Shown here piece by piece: positions 26,297 to 39,062 of a stretch of 64,000 nt of DNA. The translations under genes and the position numbers were made by a program. Within the stretch, counting starts at the first letter, position 1. The number at the start of each line of letters is the position of its first letter. The stretch covers positions 33,197,778 through 33,261,777 of the forward strand of contig NW_019211455.1 of NCBI RefSeq assembly GCF_002443255.2. The letters run 5' to 3'. The notes beneath the pieces are model-generated. The model saw only the letters and a list, made by a program, of their open reading frames with translations, ran no database searches and was not told the origin of the DNA. This stretch comes from Varroa destructor. Lineage: Eukaryota > Arthropoda > Arachnida > Mesostigmata > Varroidae.

Positions 26297-26500
26297 ATTT
26301 TACGCGTTTCTGTATTTAGCGTCCATTGAGGAAACGGCCGATATCGAACAACTCTCAGACGTAGCGATGCAACAACGATTATTACGTGACCAACTAAACA
26401 AAGGCTCAGAAGAAAAGACAACGAAGGTTTTTTGGACATTGAAACAATACTGGGACAAGTTCAGTATTAAAGTTGAATACCCTAACAATCAATTGTAGGG
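26297..26500 (+). other. unassigned open frame with protein-like composition
   Basis: A plus-strand frame of about 67 codons, bounded by stops and without an early ATG, reads with ordinary soluble-protein composition (EETADIEQLSDVAMQQRLL, then FWTLKQYWDKFSIKVEYP). A second frame from 26473 continues through KRKLGKRLEPF, a stop, then FREYLKKEVLPLKSRELC. This charged, helical style resembles decayed mobile-element gag or linker sequence. I recognise no diagnostic motif and assign no function. A minus-strand frame (26218-26439) overlaps it. Confidence 0.22.
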
Positions 26501-28972
26501 AAGAACGTTTTTCTGCACAAAACTTCCTAATCAAGAAAGTCCTTATCATCTCGCTTCGATCCATAGCGCGCGGCGACGTTCGCTGTTTCGGACCAGGAAC
26601 TGCCTTAGCTATAATAAAGAGAAAACTAGGTAAAAGGTTGGAACCTTTTAATTAGTTTCGAGAATATCTAAAGAAAGAAGTACTGCCTTTAAAATCGAGA
26701 GAACTATGTGACAATAGAGCGGAAAGAAGGTCAGAAAACTTGTCAATCACAGAATAACAGAAATCATGGGACTTCACGTAAACGTTATCTATTCCATAGT
26801 AATGACTGGAGAAAGCATTGCGATCAGTGACACCCAAATAAGTAACAATAGTTTAGTAACACTGAACTGTGAGTGTTTGGCTTGTCGACAGATGAGGTTT
26901 CTATTCAAATGTGATTTCAACGATGACACTTTTCTAACCAGAGAGGCCTGTGGGCACTCACCGAATCTTAGATTATTAGTCACGTCAGTGCTATGGAAAG
27001 ACTTCTATTGAAGGTGAAGCCTAAGGTCCTTGCATATGAGTACTGGATAGATTGAAAAACACTTCACGTGCTACGTGCACTAAGGCCCATATTTATTGGG
27101 CTGTCAGAAGAGATCGATTCATTTCCATAAATAGTATCATGCACATCGTTGTATTCGGTACGTATTCGTTTAGCCAAAGTCGGTATGTAGGATTTCGACA
27201 GCTTTTAGCAAGCGCCACACTTTTGAAGGCTCTTAGATTTCTGATATGATACATGATATCGAGTCATCATTTTCAAGTGCGTCGATCTCAGGTGAGCTCT
27301 ATGTTTTAGGCCAACTGATTCAAAGTTGCATGTCCTTTACTGCAACAACTTCTTTTACGAAAGCTTCACAGAAGGGTAACTTGCCTTTCAAAATGAATTA
27401 TGAAAGGAGAAGAATTGAAGTAATAATAAATAAAAAGCGCGGAGGTATATGTGTAACAACCAAGAAGGTAAATCAACTTGTAAACGGCGGAGTATTTCCA
27501 TAATAGGTATCATACTGCAATCATCCTCTAATTAAACATCGTCTACCAAGGCGGCGAGCATCAATAACGTACATAAGGCTATAAATTGTTTATAATTTGT
27601 ACATTACTTTGAATATACATACATTTTTTGTATATAACTAAGCGCGTTGAGAGATTCTATCCAGTGACGCCTCGGACTAAGGGCTCTTAATGGTCTGAGC
27701 CATCGCCACATACCCTGAAATACGTGTAAAATATTTTTCAAAATTCATTATATTCGAATTTAATATCTCTAATTCATTCAGAGAAAACAGAGTGACGTCT
27801 TGTTTAGATAATTGTGGTTCTGAATCAAAGCCGATAATGGCCACGCTACAAGTATCGTTGAGATTTTAATCGTCATTCTTAAACTCTATCCTGGATGAAC
27901 GCGGTATTCTCCTGTTTCCTTGGATCACAGTCACACGATTTATTGGTTGATGAATACATAAATATGTAGTATTTTAGCTTGATAGTTTAGACCAAAAAAT
28001 CAATTACGATCTTTTGTAATACGTATGATGTCTAATTACTGTCATTATTTTAGTTCGAGCCTATCTAATGGAAGTGCGGAAGGGTTCAGCCGCTTTTCCC
28101 TAGCGGACTCACTCACCTTATTTGGCTTTCCTTAAAGAGAGTTCACAAATTGACTCATGCCTTGTCCATTAAAAACGAAATGATTATAGGTGTGTTAATT
28201 AAATGTAAATGTGTTACCATCTCACTCGGAACGGCTTCTTGAAGGAAGCGATTTTAAACAAATGTTTAATATAGAGTCGCTTCATAATAACGTATGACGG
28301 AACGCCGACATGTTACGGAAGATAGATGAGTGTCTCACTTTTACTCATGTTCAACTAAGAAAAATTAGACCATTTACCTGATTACAAGCGGCTCAAGCAA
28401 GACAACGCTACCGAAGTAACAGCGACATTTTCAATAGGCTATGTAATATCAAACGCTATGCAATGCTCGCTAGAGGTGATAAGTAGCCGCAGAAATTTTG
28501 AGCGACTAATAGCGTCAAGCCATATTCGTGGAGTTCTCTAAGGAAGTGGTGTACAGGTGACTACTAGAGACGCCGGTGATACCGATGGGCTCTCGAAACG
28601 CCAGTCACGAAGCCACGTAGAGGTTCCCTATATAATTTGTGCAATGCAATTCTACAAGGAATCTATAGCCGAGGCTCGTATGAACGTACGTTGTAGCGGT
28701 GACCTTTCGCGCCGCATTTTTCGCTTATACCGCACGAGGCCATATAGTAAGTTAAGCGGCAGAATGAAAAAATGTTTCCCTTTCGATCCTCAAGGCTTAG
28801 GGTGAAGTTCTTGTAATTATAGGTGGGTTTATGTCATGACGCTGCAAGTAGAGGAATACAATATTAACTTAATGGTCTTGGTAGATGTGATATACCATAA
28901 GTTATTATGATCAGGGATAAGGGGAGCATTGCGTATATTCGTTGTGAACAACACGACTCTTCTTTATGGTGG
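26501..28972. other. non-coding stretch
   Basis: AT-rich, no recognised gene. A GC-richer patch at about 28540-28800 has one 82-codon plus-strand frame without a known motif. Confidence 0.4.
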
Positions 28973-29028
28973 CTATATATATATACATATATATATATAT
29001 AATCAAAATGCGTATATATGTGTATATA
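28973..29028. repeat. (TA)n microsatellite, imperfect
   Basis: Alternating TA with single C and G interruptions from 28973 to about 29001, then a second short TATATATG/TGTATATATC run to about 29028. Confidence 0.9.
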
Positions 29029-32000
29029 TCCATTTTAATTATTTCACGAATATAAAGCACGAGAAGCTGTTCTAATGCTGTAATTATATCCGTTTTTATA
29101 GACCTGAACGTCGTCCATGATAGAGGTGTACAGCTTCAAGCTGTCAGTTTTATTGTTATTTGTCGATTTTGCTGCGTTGGAAAGACGTCCATATTGTATA
29201 GTGAGTCCTGACGTGATAGCGTTACATAAATTTTATTAAAAAATTACAAAAATAAAACGCAAATTAAATTACGCGCGCACCGCTTGTCAGCAAGGGCCTA
29301 TGACGCTCGTTATGACTTCTGCGAAGTAAGTCCTTTCACGAAGCGAGCTTTACCGGAACAGCAAACAAGGTAATCGAATGACACATTTCATTGTTAAAGA
29401 CACAAAACAAGAATTGCATTCACGCCACAACAATGTGTCTGATAATCAGGATTACACAATAATTTGCATTGTGTCACGTAGCCCTTTGAGTATAGAACAT
29501 TAATATTCAGGCGGCGTAAAAGCGGCAACGACACCCGACATCATCGCAAGATGTAACGGCTAAAATAAGACCCGTTCGTAGCGCACGATGTTTCTTTTAG
29601 CAGATAGTATTTCACTTATTTGCGTGATCTGCGATGCCCCCTTCAGCCCAATACTCCCACCTCTTCAAGCCCCTTCAAATCCTAATAACATCTGAAGTTT
29701 TTATTTTTCCATAATTAAACATCCATAGAGTTTAAACGCTCTCAATAAAGTGGTTCGATTGCGCCGGACTTTTTGTCGACCGACCGCAACGTGCCTCCTT
29801 AGGTAAGTTACTTCTATTCAGAGGTAATATACCGATACTAAAGCCTATTGAAGTTCGACCAGCTGAAGGTCAGCTAAGCAAAAAGCTTTGGTTATAGTCA
29901 AAAATTGCTGATGATCGACGATACACCAGCAGAAGATTCGCAAATGCTGCTACGCATCGCTTGGAGTGCCTTGTCATGGTAACCATTTCAACGTTGGTAA
30001 ATTATTACTACACAAATCTGTTGAAGAAAAAACTCGTCAGCTAAACTGTCTGACTCACAGACCGTATAGTTAAAAATCAATAAAGAGGAATATGGCATAT
30101 AGTGCCTCATATCGGCACTGGCATACCACAGTGTAAACGTGCTGTAAGCGGCCTTGGCGGAAAGTCTTAACTAGGCTCAGTTGTGCCGAAATGCCCTTTT
30201 GCATGCCCCCTGTAGTACAAACTTCATACGGTTTACTGCTGGGACGATTCAACATACAGGGATTGAAAGCTGAGCATTTGCACACAAAAAAAAAAAGTGT
30301 CGAAATCATGACAACCCCATTGCTCTAGAAAATGCAAACAACAGATTTCGGCTAGATTCATTTTTTACTCTAGGGTACACATTTTACTGGTTGACATGCC
30401 GTCACTACGGATATATCAGTGAAGCTAACAAAAGTGCTAATTTTTTTTATTATTTATTGAAAACGTTCTTATATGATTTTCTATGTCATATTGTAGGCTA
30501 ATATACTTTCTTAATGGTATTTAGTTTTACCCATAAATCTTCATTTGACCTCAATTAAGACCTCGTTTTGTAAGACTACGAAGTCTTTTTTCGAGATGTT
30601 CTCTGTTATGAATCAGTTGTCCAGTAGTACATTGTGAACTGTACTAATAATGCCAAGATAGGTCCTTGTATGCCTAGACTCTTGTAATGCTACTATGGCG
30701 ATGTGTATATAGAACTTAACAGTATCTGAAGATGTAATAATTTCTGCACGATCCATAAAACAACATAGGTTTGTTGTCGACTTCGTGAAATTTCATAAAC
30801 CTGAACGGAAACCCAGATTCGAAGTAAATCGTAAGCTGTATTTTAAATTCTTTACGAGAACGTATTTGAAAAATTTACAGATTTTAGCTATAAAACGCAA
30901 AAATTTTATTTTTAAATGTATGCACCGATATAATTTGCGTATACCTATACATTGCATATATCGTACTTCTCAAAGCATTTTTTTGATGGTAAAATCTTGG
31001 TATCCTATTTGGCTGCTACCAGAAGCGTCTCTGTCACAATTTCGAAATCGTTATTTCGTTTGTCTTTTTTCTAGTTTGCCAATGGGAGATAGATGTGATA
31101 AATACATGGGCTGGTTGTCAAATACAAGCGCGTTGTGTGGTTCATTTTCATTGACTTTTTATGTTATGCAACATTTAGACAAGGTCTCTAGCTGAATACG
31201 TGTAAATTATAAAAAAAAAAAAGGCCTCGAAACACTGCAGTAAAATATTGTATCATTGAGCTTGCGTCAAATGTGGTGCAAGCTACCGCTACCAAGCTGA
31301 CTGTTAACCTATTTATTATATTACATACAAGTAAATAAATGTTATAATTACATACTTTATTCATACACTTCATTACAATAGTGTACGTATTCATAGAAGT
31401 AAATAAGCCATCTACTGTTTTATAATTACTTGCACAGTGCACGAGAGTCATCATGGAAATAGTTCGTTTACACCCCGTCTTTTGGCAACAAGTTCTGGTG
31501 AAATGTTAATATAAGATCTGATATTTGCCTCGATCGTTCGAACACTGCTGTTTTCATGCTTGGCAGCTGCTTGTTGATACGTTCGAGCGTTTATTTATCA
31601 ATGACAATAAATCTATGGAAAATTCTTTTGCGCACTGACATTATTTCTAATTTTTCAGTGTTTTTTTTTCGAACTTGAACGCACACGGACGCTTCGTATG
31701 CCGAAGTGGCTCAGCAGGTATAGTACATTAAAAAACCTAATATAAAGTCGATAGTTTTCACTCTCTTAGCCCTCCCTGAATACTTGTCTAGCATATCTTG
31801 CTACAGCCAGCCGCCATCTTTTTTCGTACGTTAACATATATCTGCACATAATTTACGTACATTTTGACAAATTCTGAGAGGGATATTATTCAACTTATAT
31901 AGAAAATACACACAAGAGGTTCTAAGATCGTATACATTTCCCATTGATTCGGAAGCGGAAAGCACAGTCGTACAGAAAACACTTTACTAATCACCAATGA

Positions 32001-32600
32001 AGTAGAGAGGCATCTGAAGAGCTTAGAATGAGTTACTTGTTCAAACGCTGATATGAAGTCCTTATACCCGACGTCGAAACATGTTTATTGTTAACATTAT
32101 ATAAACTAAGGCATGTTGATGAACTTTGCCTATTCTGATCCAGTAGCTGCAGATGGTACCTGTAGGCGAACTAAACATCAGGTATCAGTCGATGCAGTCG
32201 TCTTGTATAAAGCCACACAGATAGGGCTTTCTAGTATTTTGCACGCCATAACACTTATAATTAATACTGGCCTTTCACTGGTAGATTTCATCTTAGGTGT
32301 ACCGAGCATACTTTTGGAGTTTAGAATATATAAGGCACTTGAACACTTCTAGTAAATTGGCCGAAAATTCATGAGAGAGGGACGCAGACTAAGATTCCGA
32401 GCCATAAGTATAACAGAGTCCTGTCTGAGGTCTCCCTGGTTTTCGACTGCAGTTTCTTCAGATTCTCAAGTATTTTAGCAACGGAACGTTCGATTGGTTG
32501 CGTAGGATACAATGGTGCCGAATCTTACGATTGTCCTTGCATAAATCAACGTTAGTCATATTGTCGTAATTGACGTCTAGCTAGAATCTGCCCTCATACA
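29029..32600. other. non-coding stretch
   Basis: AT-rich, no recognised gene. CTCCTTAG|GTAAGT at 29795-29808 combines a short pyrimidine run and AG with a perfect consensus splice donor. A plus-strand frame of 136 codons at 30785-31195 is AT-rich, lacks motifs and is about as long as chance would give once in such a window. Confidence 0.4.
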
Positions 32601-32817
32601 TCTATTTTGACATCGAAAGATTCATTCAATGCTGGAAATCGGCTATTTGGTTCGAAAATAATGCACTCGGGTCCTAAGACTCGCAAAGAGCATATCAACC
32701 GAAAACGAATGAGGGATTTCAATCACAAAGCTGTGTTCGATCGGCAATGTAAGCTGAGTGTGCTTACGTTGCCGATCGCCAGCCATAACGACAAACAGCG
32801 CTTGTGGAGAGCAGTAC
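32601..32817 (+). repeat. left arm of the foldback element
   Basis: Inverted copy of 33042-33258. It contains the internal hairpin CGATCGGCAATGTAAGC (32738-32754), a 7-base loop, and GCTTACGTTGCCGATCG (32762-32778), with one mismatched pair. The open frame through this arm (32607-32843) is mirrored in the other arm and reflects the repeat, not a proven protein. Confidence 0.92.
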
Positions 32818-33041
32818 AACTGAAAAACTTGCTGAAAAACTGAAAAATTTTCATTTTCTTGGGTAATATAGGCAAGACACGGGCCCTGTCCCTTATTTGT
32901 TTGTATAATGCGATAAGCTAAGAAGCATTTTTAAGATCTAGAGTCTCCGCACATTCAACGTTGTCTTTGCAGGCAGCAATCGGATTGTAAGTTGTGGTGA
33001 ATTCTTGTTGCATTAGTTCATAGGGTGCTGTTTTTACTAAC

Positions 33042-33258
33042 GTACTGCTCTCCACAAGCGCTGTTTGTCGTTATGGCTGGCGATCGGCAACGTAAGCACA
33101 CTCAGCTTACATTGCCGATCGAACACAGCGTTCTGATTGAAATCCCTCATTCGTTTTCGGTTGATATGCTCGTTGCGGGTCTTAGGACCCGAGTGCATTA
33201 TTTTCGAACCAAATAGCCGATTTCCAGCATTGAATGAATCTTTCGATTTCAAAATAGA
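33042..33258 (-). repeat. right arm of the foldback element
   Basis: Reverse complement of the left arm at about 97-98% identity by eye. It carries the same nested hairpin. The minus-strand frame 33037-33252 is the counterpart of the left-arm frame. Confidence 0.92.
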
Positions 33259-35403
33259 CTATATTGATTTTTTAGGGGTGACACAAAGCTACTTCTCAAC
33301 AAAAAACTGCAGACAAATACACGTCTACGGCTATATATAATCGAGTGTTTGGAAACCACTTGTCGCTGGCCGCCAGTGGAACGTCAATCCGTTTCATTTT
33401 TGTGGTGGCAATGGTGGGACGGCTGATGGCACGATGTAAATCGTGAAAAGGTAGAAGACCAGTTGCTGTTGTTATTCTAAGACAGGGTATCTCTGTCGAA
33501 ATCAAAATGCGTGTTTCTACCTCGTTGACCTCAGACTTGCGATGGCAAAAAAGCGAGTATCCGTTCTACTAGCAAGGGCGAACATCAGCAATCGATACGT
33601 GTAATAATACCACGAGAGCACGATGTTTACGAGAACGGTTGTACGAGCGTGAAATCGTACAAGATATTCCTGATGGCATTGAAGGCCGATACTTTGTTAT
33701 AACAGATATTACAAAATAGTACAAAACACCACCTGACGGCGTTGAAACACACGTTTTATAATAACTCGGGGCCATAATTTCCTCCTTTATATTCAACTAT
33801 GAATTTTTAATACGAATGTCAGCTACGGATTGTGAATGCATTAATGTGTTGAGTGAACATTTATATATATTATTTTTTTACAGGATAATGGACGCACAGT
33901 TTAACATGGTCCTGACAAAACGATCTCACTTGTCACAGACTACATTTTTGGCAAAATGGTCTCGTTCGTAACGTATATTGAGTAGATATGAATACATCGG
34001 AAAATCGTAGTGAAACCATGCAGAACGGGCTAGCTTAATGTTTCAACAATGTAAGCCGAGCGTTGGAACGCTTCATGACACCCGCTGTGATTGATTTTGA
34101 AAAAAGTCAGAGAGCTGAGCTGAACTGAAATGAAAACCTTACAACTTATCTTCAAACGTTACACTGTGTCCGCAGAAAGATCTTGTGTCACACATACGCT
34201 GAAGATATAGAAGCTTATATAATCAGCTAACGTTCCTGGACCATCATACTGCGTTTTTTCGCCTGTGACATTACCAAATCATACTGTTTAATAAGGGAGC
34301 AACTCGATGTATAGCGATATGGCACAAACTTAGCAATACGCTAGTCTGTGCCTCAGGACACGTAAGTCTGTGCCTTGATACCCGCATACTCCATATACAT
34401 AACAGTTTCGAGTCCTTCTTCAAATACAGTATTATCATTATATTCTTAGTGCTTCACAATTGCGGTTTTCAATAGATACTTTCACCGGAAGACGTCGTCT
34501 GGACCAGCCCGATCTCGTGGCCACCGTTGGTCCTCGCAAATAGCAAAGTATTCTCACACACGATAAAGCTGAAACATTTCAGCGTGTATAGGAAAATTGA
34601 ATAGTTACCTTGTGTTCTACCACTGGTTCCTATCAGTTTATTAAAGCACGAAAAAACAGATAGGTCGTTACAGGTGGTACTAATATGTCGACTTGATGTG
34701 TGGTCGCCATTGAGCATACGAACCTAAGGTCGCCTGACTGAAAGGAGAACCGAGAAGACATCCCATCACGGGTCAAGGTTAGGTAAGTGGGTGCAGAAGC
34801 CAAGGATAAACAGCATAGTGCGATCCTGAGGGGTGTAAAGCCCCCACTCAACTCTGTGTCTAGCCTGTTAACGTCTTATGTGTCTGGATCTGACGTGCTT
34901 GTGGTGGTGGGCATCAGGAAGCAATGAGAGATTGAAATTGCTATGCAGCGTTTCACTTTTCTTCATCGATGCAGTTCTGACCGACAGTACCCGGTATCTA
35001 CATGAGTGCTATTAGTATTATTATTAGATGCTGATATAGTCCGTTTGATTAGTTCCAGTGTTAGTTTACTGTGGCGCTGTGAGAATAGTAATGGTGAATA
35101 ATTATATGACGTACAAGTCTTATCTGCATTCTGTACACGTACTACTCCGTACCATTACAAATCTCTGTAACACTTATAGGTAACTTACCACCTATCATAT
35201 TTCGATTATCTGTCAATTCAGTCCATCCATGTTTTCGATTATGCCTATCTAATACTTAATAATGCACTGCCAATCTGTTGTAATTCTTTGCAATGTAATA
35301 AGTCAACGCTGGTTTATCCATATTTATAACTGCGTCCGTGTCTACCTTAAGCCTTAGCGTGGCTTGACCAAGTTCCTTGCGATCATTGTCGTCGTCCTCT
35401 TCA
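33259..35403. other. non-coding stretch with a repeat fragment at 33568-33630
   Basis: ACTAGCAAGGGCGAAC (33568-33583) and CACGATGTTTAC (33619-33630) match consecutive parts of the 23.3 kb hairpin, separated here by about 35 extra bases. This marks a longer member of the same repeat family whose far end I could not find. Minus-strand frames at 34469-34851 include a peptide faintly like a LINE endonuclease (LNGDHTSSR; FARTNGGHEIGL), too weak to annotate. The rest is unrecognised. Confidence 0.4.
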
Positions 35404-35862
35404 TTAACCGCGGAGAAAACGTCTAATGTAGAGTCGTTCTGCAGTTTTCTTCATTAGTCTGCTCAGATGTGTCGGCAAATCGTAGCTGATTCTGTTTACT
35501 AGATCTATTTTGCGTCGCTTAGGCCCTCCAAGAATTCCAACACGGTCACATTTTATCCACCTGATTTTCTTTTTCCGTGCTAACAGTTTAAGGGGAATCA
35601 GTTCGGGAGCGATTTCTTTGATAACAAACTGGCCTTGTCATAAGTCGGGTGAACGGTCAAAGCTGTTGAATAATGCCGTTTGGCGCAACGATCCGGAAGG
35701 CTGCCCCGAGCCTTTTAAATGACTGCTGATTCGCCTTGGGGACAAAGTCTCGCGTTTTAGATAAAACCGCCTAGATATTTTTGCTATTGCGATTCGGGGA
35801 GCGCGTGCTCTGTAAAACTCGCGATTATCTTGCCATAGAGATTGATGGTTGATCATAGGCAT
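35404..35862 (-). pseudogene. decayed LINE ORF1/gag-like frame
   Basis: One minus-strand frame runs 153 codons from an ATG at 35862 to a TAA at 35404 with a single internal TGA (after SFDRSPDL). The second half is rich in Lys/Arg and reads KKKIRWIKCDRVG, a Gly-Pro-Lys-Arg-Arg turn, DLVNRISYDLPT and LSRLMKKTAERLYIRR. This resembles the RRM-like region of arthropod LINE ORF1 proteins, where a basic (C/H)RxG segment is followed by a strand ending in V/F and a K-rich helix before Y/I-I-R-x-D. ORF1 proteins bind element RNA and assemble the transposition particle. No zinc knuckle or adjoining RT was found, so the element is only a fragment. The long, nearly intact frame is solid; the family call is tentative. 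Confidence 0.42.
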
Positions 35863-38800
35863 TCCAAGGGGTTTGCCCTTGTTGTCGCACGCAGTTCGCG
35901 CATGCGTGATGCAGTTGTCAAAGTATTACCGAGCTCGAAACCGGACTAATCCCTGTGTAATACTGCGATTTAAGAGACGGTTAGATGTGCTTTACGAAAG
36001 CTTGAGATTACTACCGGTTCGGCCTGTCTCGAGAGTATCAGACGCGACTGCTGCGACCCGAAACGATACGATCTCTCTTGTAGTGCCAACAGTTGTCTGC
36101 TCATGAGCGGGCGGTGGACGTCGCCTGCGTGCGGTGAGACACAATCATCGGTCGGATGATTAATGGCTGTATGCATTCTCAGGTTGACAAACTTATTGTG
36201 AACGACGTGGCCATTTCCGGAGCGAACTCGATGAGGATTAAAAATGCGGACGAGGTTGACTTTGAATTTAACAATTAAATCAATTATTCACTGTCAGTTA
36301 CCGTTGAGCTATGTTTGAGATGCTTTGTAGTTTAGAAGCCCGCGTTTTATATTGATCTCTACAAAGATCTTGTTTTTTTTTAGATTTGCAATTTTCCCAT
36401 TAACGCCATTGAACATTTGCTTGTATAATTGTCTACAGATGCAACGTGTATAGTCTATCTTTTCGTCTATATATGAACTAAATGTTTAATAAGGGGCTTG
36501 TGTGTCAGACTTTGTCATCATTCAAAATGATGTGCTCCGCAGTTGACAGGCGGCAATGGCGTCCGTAACGGGCCGAACCGAGAAACTCAGTAACATCTTT
36601 TTTTGAAGAGCTGACGTAAACTTTGTCAGAGGTAAACTCAAGTGATCGTAATAAGAAACATAATATAGATTCATTGTAAATCATTGTTAAACTGCTGAAA
36701 CATAGTGAATACATGAACAATCATGGGGTAAAGGTGACTGGATTTGAGCAGTGAACATTATTGTTATCTATGTTAGATGAGCGAACGTTTCTAGATTAGC
36801 AAGATATCCTTGAGCACTGGACCAATTTCATTTAATTTCGGCCTCGACTGTCACAGGTCGATCGCCAATATACAATAACAAAATGGTCTACTTTTATATA
36901 TAGTTGGATTATTTTTCTTAACCTTATTAAAATATTTTAGAAATCAACACTTAAAAAATTGACGCATCATTCAACAACAGCTTCAGAGAATCTTGCCCTA
37001 TGTGATTCAAGCTGAAAGCAAAATAATTTTTACGCACATGATGATTTTTTTTATAGTGTCTTTGGACAAGACGATGGCATAGATCTAGGCTGCTATGAAA
37101 AATTCCATTTCCGCTCAGACTCGCTTACATCAATCGGTAACATGCATCGAAATATGTAAGATCGATGAGTGATGAACCGATGGTCGATGAAGCTGACATC
37201 CGTTGCCGTTTCCGCTAAGGTAACCATTGTTAACCATCGGCTACTAGCCAGCCGCATGCTGCGTGACCAAAAAGGCAATCCGGACTGATGTCGCGCTGTC
37301 AGAGCAGTTCCCATGCCCGCGCATTTTTCAAAAGCTCGCTATGCCGTTTTTGTCCCGCACCGCGAATTCACTGTCCGCTCGCGTCTTCCGTCCTTTCATT
37401 TCATCCAATTTCGTTCCTGATAGAATATTCTGACGATAAATTATAATTCGCGTGTCTCACCAATGTCCATATCTTGTCCAGGGTTCGCAGTGATAGGAAA
37501 AATATAGTGCCCAATGTTTCGAAGTTACGCATTCTAAAAGACCTGAACAATTTCCATTTGTCATATGTCGCTAAAAACCGCCAATCGAAATGGATTGAAG
37601 TGCCAATCGAATATGAAAGGCTGACCCAGCAATGCAGGATACATATATCTGATGCATTATATCCATTGCTACATATAAGATCAAAGCGCCGTCAACTTAC
37701 CGGGCACCTCCCTTTGCCGATAGAGGCTCAAGGATATGCTCTCACTTTGGCTAAGCGATACACTTGCTCATGACGACTAGCAGCATGGCGAGGTTCGGAC
37801 ACGGGCTTAGGGTGAATTGGGCACCCATCTTCAGAGCTACGTATGTACGTTGTTATTTCTTAAGCAATAGCTTCAATCGGGAAGGGCATTTAGTGTCCTT
37901 ATGTATGCCCCTTAAATCCTAACTACACACATCAGATGGTATCAAAACTGGGTGCATGTGATGACCACGTTTTCATACAATACCTCTAGCGTTTCTAAGT
38001 TATTCTTTTTTCCTTAGGGTTACGGCCATGCACTGTGATATCAAGCATACTGCGTGCCTCGACGGTATTACCATCAGTGGATAACAGAACACGATAGTAG
38101 GGTCAAATCCGCTCTAAAAATTAAGCTATACAAGTACAAACTTCCCTTGCAAACGCAAGTGAAATAGTTTGGTCTTACAATTTTCAAAAAAATTAACGTT
38201 TTATGTTAAAAAGGAACCGACCACTGTTAAAAACGGCAGTTCGAAATGCCATTCTTAGCCCTAATTAATAGTAATGTCAGAAGCAAGAGACTGTGTATTC
38301 TTATACTGGAAAAAAAAAAAGATATTCATCATTTTATTAAAACATTTAGTACCTTCGGAAGCAAGTATCTACAGATCAACAACAACAACAATAATACGTG
38401 TACTTGTACTGGCAATTTTTACGATTAGAACTGAGATCTAGCATCAAGTTAGTAAACGAGGGACACAAATATAGATGAACTAGTTGATTAGCTATTAATG
38501 TATCAAAACAACTTATCGAACTTAGCTTGCGAACAACTATGGGACCGGTAGTTTTCAGGTATAGCGGACTCTAATGAAACGGCAAAATTCAAATATGGCG
38601 CCAGGACCGTTATATTATATATAACGAGCCGGCACGAATTTGTCACACGTGAATATGTGCTTGAACAATATCTGAAGCAACTCGATCGAGTCAAATCCTT
38701 ACGATGATGGTCCGAGTCAAAGCTCACGCTAGACATGCACCGCTCGTAGCCACCTCATATGGTTAGCGGCTTTACCAAGAAGACTAAATTCAGGAGTCAG

Positions 38801-39062
38801 CAATTGTTTTACACTGACGTAGGGTTCGTTATAACACTGACACTATAAACAATTCACCCGAATGGACTCCTTCGGTTGTCGGTAGAGCTAATGTAAGACG
38901 TCACAATACGGTTCCCACGAACCAAATCAATGGCGCGGCGTCCGCCTATTCCTTAGAGCCCGCAATAGAAAGTTCGACCGCCAAAGAAATATTGATTTAA
39001 CTTAAGCACAGCATTGACGATATATTATATGATGATTGTAAAGCAAACCGTAACGATCAATA
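35863..39062. other. non-coding stretch
   Basis: No recognised gene. A somewhat GC-richer section at 37080-37800 has a 99-codon plus-strand frame (37474-37773; SKWIEVPIEYERLTQQCR) with no motif I can assign. Confidence 0.4.

Larger units (their letters stand above)
32601..33258. mobile_element. foldback (long inverted-repeat) element, 658 bp
   Basis: Two arms of equal length (217 bp each) lie in inverted orientation around a unique centre of about 224 bp (32818-33041). The arms differ at about five positions by eye and contain no net indel. Outer ends read TCTATTTTGA at 32601 and its complement TCAAAATAGA ending at 33258; inner ends are GCAGTAC and GTACTGC. Each arm carries its own hairpin (17-bp stem, 7-base loop), so the whole is a palindrome with nested palindromes. 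The centre has no open frame or known domain, so movement would depend on an enzyme supplied from elsewhere, if it moves at all. No clear target-site duplication is visible. It could be a foldback or MITE-type DNA element, or two copies of one short repeat inserted in opposite directions. Confidence 0.82.

Noticed and set aside
30785..31195. 136-codon plus-strand frame in AT-rich DNA
   Set aside because: No motif, no splice or promoter context, and about one frame of this length is expected by chance in the window.
32607..33252. Nearly identical proteins encoded on opposite strands (78 and 71 codons)
   Set aside because: They are the same inverted-repeat arm read twice. Few differences and no known domain mean no evidence for a translated product.
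34469..34851. Minus-strand frames faintly like a LINE endonuclease
   Set aside because: Catalytic motifs (GDFN, SxxDH) are not clearly present and the frames overlap without consistent order.
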